A stretch of DNA of 64,000 nucleotides from JBGTCD01 sp041749015 (GTDB lineage: Bacteria > Bacteroidota > Bacteroidia > Cytophagales > Cyclobacteriaceae): assembly GCA_041749015.1 (NCBI GenBank), contig JBGTCD010000084.1:1-64000 (forward strand). The letters are read 5' to 3'. The notes beneath the pieces are model-generated. The model did not search any database and was not told the DNA's origin. It saw only the letters and a program-made list of their open reading frames with translations. This document shows, piece after piece, positions 43,517 through 52,185 of the stretch; positions within the stretch are counted from its first letter, which is position 1, and every line of letters begins with the position of its first letter. The position numbers were made by a program, and so were the translations under genes.

Positions 43517-43602
43517 TTTTATCAATTAGAATCACTGGTATGCTTAAAGGTCTTAGAGAAGTGTTTTCTAAAAATAATTAATTTGACAAATCAATTGAAG
43601 TT

Positions 43603-44400
43603 ATGAAAATTACCCCGCTGGATATCCGTCAGAAGACATTTGAAAAAGCCTTCCGGGGTCTGGACAAGGATGAGGTGATGGCTTTTCTCAATTCCCTCTC
43701 ACAGGAATGGGAGCGGATGCTTGATGAAACCAAGGAGCTGCGCTACAAACTGGAGACTTCGCAGAAGGAAGTGGAGAAGCTCAGGGAGGTAGAAAACTCT
43801 CTTTTTAAAACCCTCAAGACCGCAGAAGATACCGGTGCTAATATGGTAGAACAAGCCAATAAGGCAGCAGACCTCCACCTCAAAGAAGCGCAGATGAAGG
43901 CTGATGCCATGCTCAACGAGGCCAAAACCAAGGCCCGGAATATGATGGAAGAAGCAGACCATAAAGCCAAGGAGAGCATCGGTGAGATGGAAGACCAGCT
44001 AAAAAATCTTGCTCATGTGTATAAAAATCTTGAATCCTACCGGGAAGATTTACTTGCCGATATCAAATCATTGGCACAGGATGCCCTCGAAAAAGTAGAA
44101 AGGGCTAAAGTGCATCAAAAGCATTTTGATCTGGAGGAGCACCTGATTATTGCCAAAAGAGAAGCCAAGCAAGTGCTGAAGAACAGGGTAGTAGAAGAAA
44201 AGCCTACCCAACCCAAGGATGTGGAGAAATCTCCCGAACCACCTACTGAACCAAAGCCCAGTGAAGAGGCTTCTCCAAAGGAGGCTCCCCCGGTGAGCCG
44301 GGCAAAAGAAGAACCTACCAAGGAAGAATCCCGAAAAGAAAAAGAGACCTCCAGCTCAGGTGCCCCTGCCGAGAGGTCTTTTTTTGACGATTTAGACTAA
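43603..44400 (+). CDS. DivIVA domain-containing protein
   Basis: A 265-residue coiled-coil protein. The N-terminal segment MKITPLDIRQKTFEKAFRGL then DKDEVMAFLNSLSQEW is the DivIVA/GpsB lipid-binding and dimerisation domain. It is followed by coiled coil to about residue 195 and a disordered Pro/Glu/Lys-rich tail. DivIVA proteins mark curved membrane at poles and septa; in Bacteroidota their role is not established. Its last base overlaps the folB start, which suggests cotranslation. Confidence 0.88.
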   Translation: MKITPLDIRQKTFEKAFRGLDKDEVMAFLNSLSQEWERMLDETKELRYKLETSQKEVEKLREVENSLFKTLKTAEDTGANMVEQANKAADLHLKEAQMKADAMLNEAKTKARNMMEEADHKAKESIGEMEDQLKNLAHVYKNLESYREDLLADIKSLAQDALEKVERAKVHQKHFDLEEHLIIAKREAKQVLKNRVVEEKPTQPKDVEKSPEPPTEPKPSEEASPKEAPPVSRAKEEPTKEESRKEKETSSSGAPAERSFFDDLD

Positions 44401-44762
44401 TGGTAAAAATTTCATTGATAGGGTTGGAGTTTTTTGCCCATCACGGCGTCTATGCTGATGAGCAGAAAAATGGCAATCATTTTGAAGTCGATATTGCTGT
44501 AGAAGCAGTCCCCGGCAAAGGCATCATGGAAGATAAGCTCCATGCTACCGTCAATTATGAGAAAATTTACGAAGTGATTGCTAAAGAAATGGAACACCCC
44601 TCCAAACTACTGGAGCATGTGGCTGAGCGCATCATAGAGCGCACTTTTGAGGCATTTTCTGAGGTATATGAAGTCCAGGTTTCGGTGGCTAAGCGTAATC
44701 CACCGATCGGAGGCAAGTGCACCAAAGCCAAAGTGACGATCAATCGAAGCAGAAGACCATGA
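44400..44762 (+). CDS. folB: dihydroneopterin aldolase
   Basis: A 120-residue folate-pathway enzyme that splits 7,8-dihydroneopterin to 6-hydroxymethyl-dihydropterin. Seen are IGLEFFAHHGVYADEQKNGN with the substrate-binding Glu, the later LLEHVAERIIE, and VAKRNPPIGGKCTKAKVTI at the end, where the catalytic Lys is expected. It overlaps the upstream DivIVA gene by 1 base and the downstream ChaN-like gene by 4 bases, so all three form an operon despite unrelated functions. Confidence 0.93.
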   Translation: MVKISLIGLEFFAHHGVYADEQKNGNHFEVDIAVEAVPGKGIMEDKLHATVNYEKIYEVIAKEMEHPSKLLEHVAERIIERTFEAFSEVYEVQVSVAKRNPPIGGKCTKAKVTINRSRRP

Positions 44763-45619
44763 AGTTCAGATTTTTAATAGTCTTACTAGCCGTGTGTACT
44801 CTGGGTAATGCCCAGGATCCAAGGGCTTATAGGATATTTGATAAAGCAGGCAATCCTACTACTTATGAGGTCATGGTGGCTGCGGTACAGCGGTCAGAAG
44901 TAGCCCTATTTGGGGAGCTTCACAATAATGCCTTGGCTCATTGGCTACAGTTAAGGCTGTTAAAAGACCTGCACCATAACGGCACTGCCCTTACCCTGGG
45001 GATGGAGATGTTTGAAGCTGACGTGCAGGTGGTGATGGATGAGTACCTCAGCGGTTTGATAGAAGACCGGCATCTGGAGTCCGAGGCAAGGGTATGGAAC
45101 AATTACAAAACAGATTATAAGCCTTTAGTGGTTTTTGCTAAGGAAAAGCGCATCCCCATTATTGCTACCAATATTCCACGGCGGTATGCCAATCTGGTAT
45201 ATCGGAAGGGCCCTGAAGCCTTGATGCAGTTGGATGAGGATGCCAGGCAATACATGATGCCACTACCGCTGGAGGCTAATCTAGAATTGCCGGGATACCA
45301 ATCCATGATCACTCAGATGGGTGGACATGCCCAGGGACCAGCCGAAAATCTTGCCTATTCTCAGGCCTCCAAAGATGCCACCATGGGGTATTTTATTCTT
45401 GAAAACCGCCGGGCAGGGGTCTTTCTGCACCTCCATGGTGCCTACCATTCCCGTAATTATGAGGGCATTTATTGGTACTTAATAAAAGGGGTCGAAGACC
45501 TCAACATCATCACCATTGAAACGGTGGAGCAGGAGGGCCTTACCTCCCTTGAGGAGCAGCACTTAGGGGTGGCAGACTTCGTGATCGCCATACCACATGA
45601 TATGACCAAGACCTACTAA
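44759..45619 (+). CDS. ChaN-like protein (DUF399), exported
   Basis: A 286-residue protein of the ChaN family, whose Campylobacter member binds haem and helps iron uptake. The ATG at 44759 overlaps the folB stop (ATGA) and gives a signal peptide MKFRFLIVLLAVCTLGNAQ. Family motifs: VALFGELHNNALAHWLQLRL, LGMEMFEADVQVVMDEYLSG, IPIIATNIPRRYANLV and GVFLHLHGAYHSRNYEGI, which offers several His. No lipobox is seen, so it is probably soluble in the periplasm. The longer frame beginning at 44717 lies inside folB and lacks a signal. Confidence 0.85.
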   Translation: MKFRFLIVLLAVCTLGNAQDPRAYRIFDKAGNPTTYEVMVAAVQRSEVALFGELHNNALAHWLQLRLLKDLHHNGTALTLGMEMFEADVQVVMDEYLSGLIEDRHLESEARVWNNYKTDYKPLVVFAKEKRIPIIATNIPRRYANLVYRKGPEALMQLDEDARQYMMPLPLEANLELPGYQSMITQMGGHAQGPAENLAYSQASKDATMGYFILENRRAGVFLHLHGAYHSRNYEGIYWYLIKGVEDLNIITIETVEQEGLTSLEEQHLGVADFVIAIPHDMTKTY

Positions 45620-45636
45620 ACCTTTTTACCCCCCGC

Positions 45637-45724
45637 CATGGTTCGTGTCCGCAGGAACCAACCAACATAAAAACCCTGGTCGTAGCGTCCCGCTACGACT
45701 AAAACTATCCACAGCGGACGCTCT
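45637..45724. repeat. REP-like hairpin pair, left copy
   Basis: Two hairpins stand side by side: GGTTC...GAACC (45640-45659), and GTCGTAGCG / CGCTACGAC (45679-45699), a perfect 9-bp stem with TCC in the loop. A short AGCG/CGCT dyad follows. The second hairpin and about 25 flanking bases recur at 46315-46363. The first recurs in inverted form at 46367-46392. The pairs bracket the toxin-antitoxin genes. They resemble multi-copy extragenic palindromes; the copy number in the genome is not visible here. Confidence 0.65.
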
Positions 45725-45727
45725 TCC

Positions 45728-45976
45728 TCAATAAATATCTTTTCTATGTCCCAAATCAATTACATGAACAATCAATATTTTGTCCTGTATTTCATATATA
45801 ATACGGTAATCAGCTACACGGATGCGGTAACCTTCCCGGCCTTTTAGTTTTATGTACCCTTGTGGTCGTGGGTCGTTTCCCAAACCCAGTATGGCAGCTT
45901 TTACATTAGAATAATACGGTTCCGGGATCTTGGAAAGCTTCTTCTGAGCTTTACGCTCAATGAGGACCTTGAACAT
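45728..45976 (-). CDS. RelE/ParE family toxin
   Basis: An 82-residue toxin of the RelE/ParE superfamily. Seen are VLIERKAQKKLSKIPEP at the start, LKGREGYRIRVADYRIIYEI (the basic core strands) and the final HVIDLGHRKDIY. Free RelE-type toxins cut mRNA at the ribosome; ParE-type toxins inhibit gyrase. The basic core and HRKDIY end favour the RelE-type group without proving it. It overlaps the antitoxin gene by 1 base (TAATG) and comes second, the usual order. REP-like repeats lie on both sides. Confidence 0.88.
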   Translation of the reverse strand: MFKVLIERKAQKKLSKIPEPYYSNVKAAILGLGNDPRPQGYIKLKGREGYRIRVADYRIIYEIQDKILIVHVIDLGHRKDIY

Positions 45977-46182
45977 TACTTTTGATTTTGTCCGCGTTTT
46001 TTCTCAATCTCCACGAAAGCCTCTTCTGCATCAATAAACTCTTGTTTTCCTTTTTTGGCGGCATCATAGATTTTAATGTCTTCCAGTTCTTCCACATCTT
46101 CTACCATTTTATTATAATCTTTGATGGGAAGAATAACTGCCAGTTTTTTGCCGAGATCGTCTGTTACAAATTGTGTTTTCAT
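45976..46182 (-). CDS. antitoxin of the RelE/ParE toxin
   Basis: A 68-residue acidic, helical protein (MKTQFVTDDLGKKLAVILPI; DYNKMVEDVEELEDIKIYDA) located directly before the toxin gene. The N-terminus fits a Phd/YefM or prevent-host-death-like DNA-binding part, and the C-terminal helix (FIDAEEAFVEIEK) would wrap the toxin. It is expected to repress the operon with the toxin as co-repressor. No palindromic operator was picked out in the AT-rich 265 bases upstream, which otherwise hold the right REP-like copy. Confidence 0.8.
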   Translation of the reverse strand: MKTQFVTDDLGKKLAVILPIKDYNKMVEDVEELEDIKIYDAAKKGKQEFIDAEEAFVEIEKKRGQNQK

Positions 46183-46314
46183 TTTATAAAGGTTTTTTGG
46201 CCTCTGGTTTCTACCCTATAGCTCATTAAGAAACTCGCTTAAAGGTTGTGTTTTACGGACATTCAAATATATGAATTATCGTAATAAAAATATTTGTAAG
46301 CTTTCCCTCACCCC

Positions 46315-46392
46315 CCTGGTCGTAGCGTCCCGCTACTACTAAAACCATCCAGAGCGGAAGCTCCTTTCTGGTTCGTGGGGACACGAACCATG
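46315..46392. repeat. REP-like hairpin pair, right copy
   Basis: GTCGTAGCG (46319-46327) and CGCTACTAC (46331-46339) repeat the left copy's second hairpin with one change. GGTTCGTG (46370-46377), GGGA and CACGAACC (46382-46389) form a perfect 8-bp stem that repeats the left copy's first hairpin in inverted orientation. It ends 55 bases from the stop of the A-type Fe-S gene. See the left copy at 45637-45724. Confidence 0.65.
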
Positions 46393-46446
46393 GCGAAGGA
46401 TGCCTATCCCAAACCGTTTTAGCGGTTTATAAAATGAGGTAAAAAA

Positions 46447-46776
46447 TTAATCCTCAGTCTTCATTAACTCCTTTTCTCCCGGGTGCACAAAGCGGAAGCC
46501 TCTTGCATCGCTCCCTTCGTAAAAGTCTACCTCTAACCCTGCCAGGTACAGGGTTTGTTTTTTCTCTACCAAAATGGTGATCCCCTCCTGTTCGTAGGTC
46601 ATATCCCCGGTTTTTAATTGATCAAAACCAAGCATATATGAGGCGCCACCACAGCCACCCCCGCCGCGCACCCCTATCCTCAAGCCATAACCCTTTGGAA
46701 TGTTTTTATTTTCCATGATGTACTTTACCTCCTCAGCAGCTTTTTTTGTAAGGGTGACAGGGGTAAAGTTTTGCAT
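46447..46776 (-). CDS. IscA/HesB family protein lacking the C-terminal CGC motif
   Basis: A 109-residue protein with the A-type Fe-S carrier fold: VTLTKKAAEEVKYIM, YGLRIGVRGGGGCGGASYML, LYLAGLEVDFYEG and GFRFVHPG. Classical members bind a cluster or iron with one Cys in the middle and a Cys-Gly-Cys near the end. Here the middle Cys (about residue 42) is present, but the C-terminus reads FVHPGEKELMKTED with no Cys. It may be a degenerate carrier or one with a different ligand set. It stands alone. Confidence 0.82.
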   Translation of the reverse strand: MQNFTPVTLTKKAAEEVKYIMENKNIPKGYGLRIGVRGGGGCGGASYMLGFDQLKTGDMTYEQEGITILVEKKQTLYLAGLEVDFYEGSDARGFRFVHPGEKELMKTED

Positions 46777-46913
46777 TTCTGATGATGGTTTTAAGTGGCC
46801 GTCATTAAACAGGCCTTATGGCATTTTGGTTTTTTAATCAAAAATCTGTGCAGGCCCACTATTTTTAACGTAAATTTCCAACAGATTTGATACAAAATTA
46901 ATTCTTTTAGGTA

Positions 46914-47435
46914 ATGGAAATACTTTTTGATTTAGGAAAACTTCTGATCCCTGCCATCCTGGTACTCTATGGGGTATATTTAACCTTTCGGTCTTTTTTA
47001 CAAAGGGAAACAGAGGCTCAAAAGGCCGAGATCAAAGCCAAATCCATTGATACGGTATTGCCGCTAAGGCTCCAGGCCTATGAGCGGATTTGCCTGTTTC
47101 TGGAGCGCATCACCCCCAACAGTCTTTTTATAAGATTGAGCCAGGGTAAATACAGCGCAGAAGAATTTCAGCAGATTTTGCTCAGTGAGATTCGCAGTGA
47201 GTTTAACCACAACGTATCACAACAGGTGTATATGAGTTCCGAGGTGTGGGACCTGGTAAAAAATGCCAAAGAGGACCTCATCATTACCATCAATGAGGCG
47301 TCATCGGGCTTGTCTAAAGATGCCACCAGTATCGATTTGGCTAAAACGGTAATTGAGAAGTTTCGTTCTAAAGAATATGACCCCATCAATCAGGCGCTTA
47401 AAAAGCTCAAGGAAGAGGTGCGGGAGAATTTTTAA
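46914..47435 (+). CDS. DUF7935-type membrane-anchored protein
   Basis: A 173-residue protein with one N-terminal membrane segment (LGKLLIPAILVLYGVYLTF, about 7-25) and a helical cytoplasmic domain. Motifs are DTVLPLRLQAYERICLFLER and FNHNVSQQVYMSSEVWDLVK. This pattern is conserved across Bacteroidota and has no known function. It is followed 14 bases later by a short-chain dehydrogenase-like gene, then dtd and a MazG-like gene, all closely spaced on the same strand. Confidence 0.72.
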   Translation: MEILFDLGKLLIPAILVLYGVYLTFRSFLQRETEAQKAEIKAKSIDTVLPLRLQAYERICLFLERITPNSLFIRLSQGKYSAEEFQQILLSEIRSEFNHNVSQQVYMSSEVWDLVKNAKEDLIITINEASSGLSKDATSIDLAKTVIEKFRSKEYDPINQALKKLKEEVRENF

Positions 47436-47449
47436 ATAAAGGGACAGGT

Positions 47450-48106
47450 ATGAACGAAGGTAAACGGACGGCCATTATTGCAGGGGCTACCGGACTGATC
47501 GGTACTTATCTCCTTGATCAATTACTGGAACAACTGACCTATGGAAAGGTAAAAGTTCTGGTCAGGAAGCCACTTGAAATGCAGCATGAGCGCCTTGAAC
47601 AGATAGTGGTGGATTTTGATAAGCTTGAGGATCATGCAGAAGCCCTATCCTGTGATGATGTGTTTTGTTGCCTTGGCACTACCATGAAAAAGGCAGGGTC
47701 TAAAGAAAAATTTTATAAGGTTGATTTTGAATACCCCCTTGCCTTGGGGAAAATAGCACGAAAACAAGGCTCGAGCAGGTACTACCTGGTCACGGCAATG
47801 GGTGCAGATCAGGAGGCTTCATTTTATTACAACCAGGTAAAAGGCAAAATAGAGGAGGCCATCTTAGGTATTGGATTTCCCAGATTGGTTATTTTCAGAC
47901 CTTCTCTCCTCCTTGGGCCCCGCAATGAAAAGCGGATTGGTGAAGATGCAGCTAAGTTCTTTTTTAAGATTTTTGGATTTGCCTTTATAGGTCCGCTCAA
48001 AAAATATAAAGGTATCCATGCCGAAAAAGTAGCAGCGGCCATGGTCAGAGAGGCCACAGGTGGGACAGAAGGCACAAAAATTATTCATTCAGATCAGATG
48101 CAGTGA
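47450..48106 (+). CDS. NAD(P)-binding oxidoreductase, HTATIP2-like
   Basis: A 218-residue Rossmann-fold protein of the atypical short-chain dehydrogenase group. The NAD(P) loop is IIAGATGLIGTYLLDQLL (about 9-26). DDVFCCLGTTMKKAGSKEKF and YYLVTAMGADQEASFYYNQV-K match TIP30/HTATIP2-like proteins, with YNQVK replacing the YxxxK of active dehydrogenases. The substrate is unknown. It is separated from dtd by 4 bases. Confidence 0.85.
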   Translation: MNEGKRTAIIAGATGLIGTYLLDQLLEQLTYGKVKVLVRKPLEMQHERLEQIVVDFDKLEDHAEALSCDDVFCCLGTTMKKAGSKEKFYKVDFEYPLALGKIARKQGSSRYYLVTAMGADQEASFYYNQVKGKIEEAILGIGFPRLVIFRPSLLLGPRNEKRIGEDAAKFFFKIFGFAFIGPLKKYKGIHAEKVAAAMVREATGGTEGTKIIHSDQMQ

Positions 48107-48110
48107 TGGT

Positions 48111-48563
48111 ATGATTGCAGTAATACAAAGGGCTTCAGAAGGATCTGTAACCGTCAAGGAAAAAGTAACTGCAAAAATCGGAAAGGGACTGGTAATCCTA
48201 TTGGGCATTGAAGAGGCTGATACCAGCGAAGACATTGAATGGCTGGTAAAAAAAATCATCAATCTCAGAATTTTTAATGATGATCAGGGGGTCATGAATG
48301 TCAGCCTGTTGGATACCGGAGGCGAGGCACTGATCATAAGCCAGTTCACACTCCATGCCAGCACCAGGAAGGGCAACCGCCCTTCCTATATAAAAGCGGC
48401 AAGACCTGAAACAGCCATCCCCCTTTATGAGGAATTTGTAGCATCTATGCAGGAAGCCCTCAGCAATCGGGTGGCTACCGGGGAGTTTGGAGCTATGATG
48501 TCAGTAGCCCTGGTCAATGACGGGCCTGTTACCATCATTATCGATACCAAAAATAAAGTATAA
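48111..48563 (+). CDS. dtd: D-aminoacyl-tRNA deacylase
   Basis: A 150-residue enzyme that removes D-amino acids (and glycine from tRNA-Ala) from mischarged tRNA. ATG 48111 gives the family start MIAVIQRASEGSV; the frame is open further upstream but lies in the preceding gene. The two active-site motifs are present: LIISQFTLHASTRKGNRPSY (SQFTL) and ALVNDGPVTIIID (GPVT, the cross-subunit motif that rejects L-amino acids). The MazG-like gene follows 17 bases later. Confidence 0.93.
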   Translation: MIAVIQRASEGSVTVKEKVTAKIGKGLVILLGIEEADTSEDIEWLVKKIINLRIFNDDQGVMNVSLLDTGGEALIISQFTLHASTRKGNRPSYIKAARPETAIPLYEEFVASMQEALSNRVATGEFGAMMSVALVNDGPVTIIIDTKNKV

Positions 48564-48580
48564 TCCTAAAAGAAATACCT

Positions 48581-48913
48581 ATGGAACCGGTCACCATTAA
48601 GGAAGCACAAATCAGAGTAGATGAATGGATCAAAACCTATGGAGTGCGCTATTTTAGTGAACTAACCAATATGGCAGTACTTACCGAAGAGGTAGGGGAG
48701 CTTGCCAGGATCATGGCCCGAAGGTATGGTGACCAGTCTGAAAAGGCATCAGACAAAGGCCGTGACCTTGGTGATGAAATGGCCGATGTGCTATGGGTGC
48801 TGCTCTGTATTGCTAATCAAACCGGGGTAGACCTTACCGCAGCTTTTCATAAAAATATTGAGAAGAAAACCGCCCGGGATCAGGACCGGCATAAGAATAA
48901 TCCGAAGTTGTAA
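48581..48913 (+). CDS. MazG-like nucleotide pyrophosphohydrolase
   Basis: A 110-residue single MazG-type domain. The metal-binding helices are LTEEVGELARIMARRYGD (EExxE) and DLGDEMADVLWVLLCIAN (ExxD). Such short enzymes hydrolyse (d)NTPs to monophosphates, cleaning the nucleotide pool. It is the last gene of a plus-strand run with dtd; both are quality-control enzymes. It converges on the ABC permease gene, leaving 7 bases between the stops. Confidence 0.88.
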   Translation: MEPVTIKEAQIRVDEWIKTYGVRYFSELTNMAVLTEEVGELARIMARRYGDQSEKASDKGRDLGDEMADVLWVLLCIANQTGVDLTAAFHKNIEKKTARDQDRHKNNPKL

Positions 48914-48920
48914 ACTGCAC

Positions 48921-51437
48921 CTATCGCAGCACCTCCATCGGGGGCGTTTTGAGTATAGCTCTGTTATTAAACATGCTCAGAATTACAATAAGCAGGGTGA
49001 TGCTGATATAGACCAGGACCACCGATTCCCAAACTGGTCGAAATGGTATTTCAAATACCCAGATACTCAGGGCTGCCGTAGCCAGGAAGGACAATAAGAT
49101 GCCGCTAAGCGTAGCGATGGAGCCTAAAAAGAAATACTCTAAAGTATTAATGGTCCGCACTGTGCCGGAGGAGGCCCCGAGGGTTCGCAGGAGAATGCTC
49201 TCACGCACCCGTTGGTATTTGCTGATGATCAAAGCACTGATCAGCACCAGTATGCCGGTAAGGATGCTGAAAAAAGCCATAAACCGGATCACAAAGCTCA
49301 CTTTACTCAATATCTCCTCAAGGGTCTCGACAATCAAACCAAGGTTGATTACTGAGACATTTGGAAACCGGCTTACCACGAGCCTTTGAATGTCCGCAGA
49401 TTCAGATTCATTTTTGGTTTTGGTGACCAGCACATGAAATTTCGGAGCCCGTTCCAATACATTTTCAGGGAATAAGACCAGGAAATTGGCGGCTACCTGA
49501 TTGAATTTCACATCCCTGAAACTACCCACATACACCTTCATAGGCCTGCCCTGTACATTAAATTCAATTTCATCACCGATCCTGATGCCTACATTTTCAG
49601 CATAGTTGCGGTCGAAGGATACGAATATGCTGTCGCCGGGTGCCTTTACTTTACGTATTGCTCCTGCCACCAGGGTTTCGGAGGCACTTAGGGTATCGCG
49701 GTAGGTCACCCGAAACTCCCTCGAATATAAGGACCTGGACCTTCGGTCTTCCTTGTCCATCTCCTCATTGGTATTTTTATTGATGCCATTAATGGCATTG
49801 AGCCGCATGGTCACGATGGGCACATCCTGAAGGATTGGCAGGCCATTAGCTTCCACCATTTCCTTCATTTCATCCAATTGGTGGGTTTGAATATCAAACA
49901 TCACCATGTTGGGCTGATCTTCTTTATCAGCCAGTTTCACCTCGTCGAGGAGCTGCGTTTGCACGAAAAGCAAGGTGCTGATCATGGCGGTACCTAAGCC
50001 TATGGTAGCAATCAGCGACACGGTCTGGTTATTGGGACGGTACAGATTGGCAAGGGCCTGCCGGATGGTGTAGTTGAGGCCGAGGGGGATAAACCGGCGG
50101 AGGAGATACATGGTGAGACGGGCAGTACCCCATAGGAGAGCAAAAGAAAAAATGACAAAGAAGGTAAATCCCAGAGCGGTGGGCAACCCCTGAGTCAGGT
50201 AGTAGCTAAACCCAAAAACGAAAAGGACGATCCCAGCAATCACGACCCATCTTAAGGGCTCTTTACTCAGCGACCCCAGGCCGGCATCAGGCCTTAAGGT
50301 CATCATGGGTGATGCTTTTCTGATCCGGAGCAGTGGGATTAAGGCAAAGAGCAGGGCCACCACGATGCCAGTAACAAGACCGAAAAGAATGGACTTCCAG
50401 GAAAGGGTAAAGTTCACCTCCATGGGGAGAAAATCTCCCACCACCTGAGGCAGGAGGTATTGGATTGCCGTGCCACCGGCAGCCCCAATGATACTTCCTG
50501 CAAGGGCCATCAGAAGGATTTGGAACAGAAAGATCATAAAAGTATCTCTGGAGGAGGCACCGATGCACCGCAGTACTGCGACTGATGGCAGCTTTTCTTT
50601 GACAAAAACATTGACAGAACTTGCCACCCCTACACAGCCCAGAAGCAGGGCAATGAAGGCAACAAGCCGTAAAAAATCAGTAAGGTTAGCAAAGGCCCTT
50701 CCGGTGGATTGTTTTCTTTGCTCCACGGTCTCGGAGCGGATGTTGGCCTTACCCCATTCATCATTATGGGCTTCGACCCATTCTTTTACAACACCTTCAT
50801 TTTTGAGCTTATAATATTTGGCATAATTAAGTCTGCTGCCATACTGTACGAGTCCGGTACTCTCCAAATGGTTTAAAGGGATGTAGACTGCAGGTGCTAC
50901 AGTGGCGACAATACCGGATTGGCCGGGTACCTTATCAAGGCTGCCTGCTATGTGAAAAACCGTATTTCCAATCTGCAGAGAATCACCGACCGCTGCTCCA
51001 AATTGAGCTAAAAGCAGAGGCTCTGCAAGCACATATTTACCCCCATCTCTGAATAAATCCACCGCATCTGGCGGGCTGGTTTCAAGGGTGCCATAGAATG
51101 GATAAGCCCCTTCCAGTGCCCGCACCTGGGTGAGACGGCTATCACCAGTTGCCGGAAAAATCACCATCGATCCAAAATTGACCCCCGTGGCAAAATCCTC
51201 AGCCATGGAATCCAGATTTTCCAATTCCATGGGCTGGTTGTTGGTGAGCACAAGATCAGCACCCAAAAGTTCACGCGCCTGCCGGTCAATATCCTTTTGA
51301 AGGTTTTCTCCGAAGGAACTGATGCCTACCAGGGCTGCGATGCCGATGATGATTGAGGAGATGAATAACAGCAGTCTGCCACGACTTTTTCTAAAGTCCC
51401 GGTAGGCCATCTTCCATATCCAGGAAAATTTATACAT
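48921..51437 (-). CDS. FtsX-like ABC transporter permease (YbbP type)
   Basis: An 838-residue permease with two FtsX/MacB-type halves. A first helix near the N-terminus (LLLFISSIIIGIAALVGISS) is followed by a periplasmic domain, then membrane segments at about 265-400, four or so in the middle and three near the end (VSFVIRFMAFFSILTGILVL). The chosen start ATG 51437 (MYKFSWIWKMAYRDFRKSRG) overlaps the ATPase gene by 8 bases. With the ATPase it should form a lipoprotein- or peptide-type exporter. The layout next to a tesA-like gene is the same as ybbP-ybbA-tesA in E. coli. Confidence 0.88.
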   Translation of the reverse strand: MYKFSWIWKMAYRDFRKSRGRLLLFISSIIIGIAALVGISSFGENLQKDIDRQARELLGADLVLTNNQPMELENLDSMAEDFATGVNFGSMVIFPATGDSRLTQVRALEGAYPFYGTLETSPPDAVDLFRDGGKYVLAEPLLLAQFGAAVGDSLQIGNTVFHIAGSLDKVPGQSGIVATVAPAVYIPLNHLESTGLVQYGSRLNYAKYYKLKNEGVVKEWVEAHNDEWGKANIRSETVEQRKQSTGRAFANLTDFLRLVAFIALLLGCVGVASSVNVFVKEKLPSVAVLRCIGASSRDTFMIFLFQILLMALAGSIIGAAGGTAIQYLLPQVVGDFLPMEVNFTLSWKSILFGLVTGIVVALLFALIPLLRIRKASPMMTLRPDAGLGSLSKEPLRWVVIAGIVLFVFGFSYYLTQGLPTALGFTFFVIFSFALLWGTARLTMYLLRRFIPLGLNYTIRQALANLYRPNNQTVSLIATIGLGTAMISTLLFVQTQLLDEVKLADKEDQPNMVMFDIQTHQLDEMKEMVEANGLPILQDVPIVTMRLNAINGINKNTNEEMDKEDRRSRSLYSREFRVTYRDTLSASETLVAGAIRKVKAPGDSIFVSFDRNYAENVGIRIGDEIEFNVQGRPMKVYVGSFRDVKFNQVAANFLVLFPENVLERAPKFHVLVTKTKNESESADIQRLVVSRFPNVSVINLGLIVETLEEILSKVSFVIRFMAFFSILTGILVLISALIISKYQRVRESILLRTLGASSGTVRTINTLEYFFLGSIATLSGILLSFLATAALSIWVFEIPFRPVWESVVLVYISITLLIVILSMFNNRAILKTPPMEVLR

Positions 51438-52107
51438 AATGATCCTGTTGGATTTTACCCCCTTTAATAGAAAGAATCCTTGAAGTTTTGTTGGCCAGCT
51501 CCATATCATGGGTCACCAGGAGCAGGGTGGTACCTTTTTCTTGGTTCATTTTAAAGATCAGGTCTTCTATCATTTCCCCTGTTTCTGTATCAAGATTACC
51601 AGTAGGCTCATCGGCAAAAAGTATCTGCGGATCATTGGCAAAAGCTCGTGCGATGGCCACCCTTTGCTGCTCACCGCCTGAGAGCTGGGTCGGGTAGTGG
51701 ATAGCCCGATCGGAGAGACCCACCAGATCAAGCAGGGCCACCGCCGATTGGCGCGCATCCTTTTTTTTGTTGAGTTCCCTGGGGACCATCACATTTTCCA
51801 ATGCGGTAAGGGTGGGCAACAACTGAAAATTTTGAAAGATAAACCCAACCGACTGATTCCTGATCGCAGCCCTTTCATCTTCAGAAAGGGAGGAAATGGC
51901 GATGCCCTGATAGAGTACCTCCCCTGTGGTGGCTTTGTCAAGCCCGGCGCAAAGACCGAGGAGGGTAGTTTTTCCGCTGCCTGATGGGCCTACAATGGCC
52001 AGTGATCCTCCTTTTTCTACATCAAAACTGATGTCTTCCAAAACTTTCAATTCGCGGCCTGCGCTTGTATAAGTTTTGGTGAGTTGTTTTACTTCGAGTA
52101 TATTCAT
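51430..52107 (-). CDS. ABC transporter ATP-binding protein (LolD/YbbA type)
   Basis: A 225-residue ATPase that drives the permease encoded directly downstream (8-base overlap). Walker A is IVGPSGSGKTTLLGLCAGLD (about 39-58), the signature LSGGEQQRVAIARAF (about 142), Walker B ILFADEPTGNLD and the switch LLVTHD. The sequence belongs to the LolD/MacB/YbbA group, which power extraction of lipoproteins or other envelope substrates. Divergent from the tesA-like gene with 78 bases between the starts. Confidence 0.93.
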   Translation of the reverse strand: MNILEVKQLTKTYTSAGRELKVLEDISFDVEKGGSLAIVGPSGSGKTTLLGLCAGLDKATTGEVLYQGIAISSLSEDERAAIRNQSVGFIFQNFQLLPTLTALENVMVPRELNKKKDARQSAVALLDLVGLSDRAIHYPTQLSGGEQQRVAIARAFANDPQILFADEPTGNLDTETGEMIEDLIFKMNQEKGTTLLLVTHDMELANKTSRILSIKGGKIQQDHYV

Positions 52108-52185
52108 TAAAAAATGGATTAGGGATATTTTATTATACCTTAAACAATAATAACGGGAGAAAGGGTTTTATTTAGGGGTTAAAAA

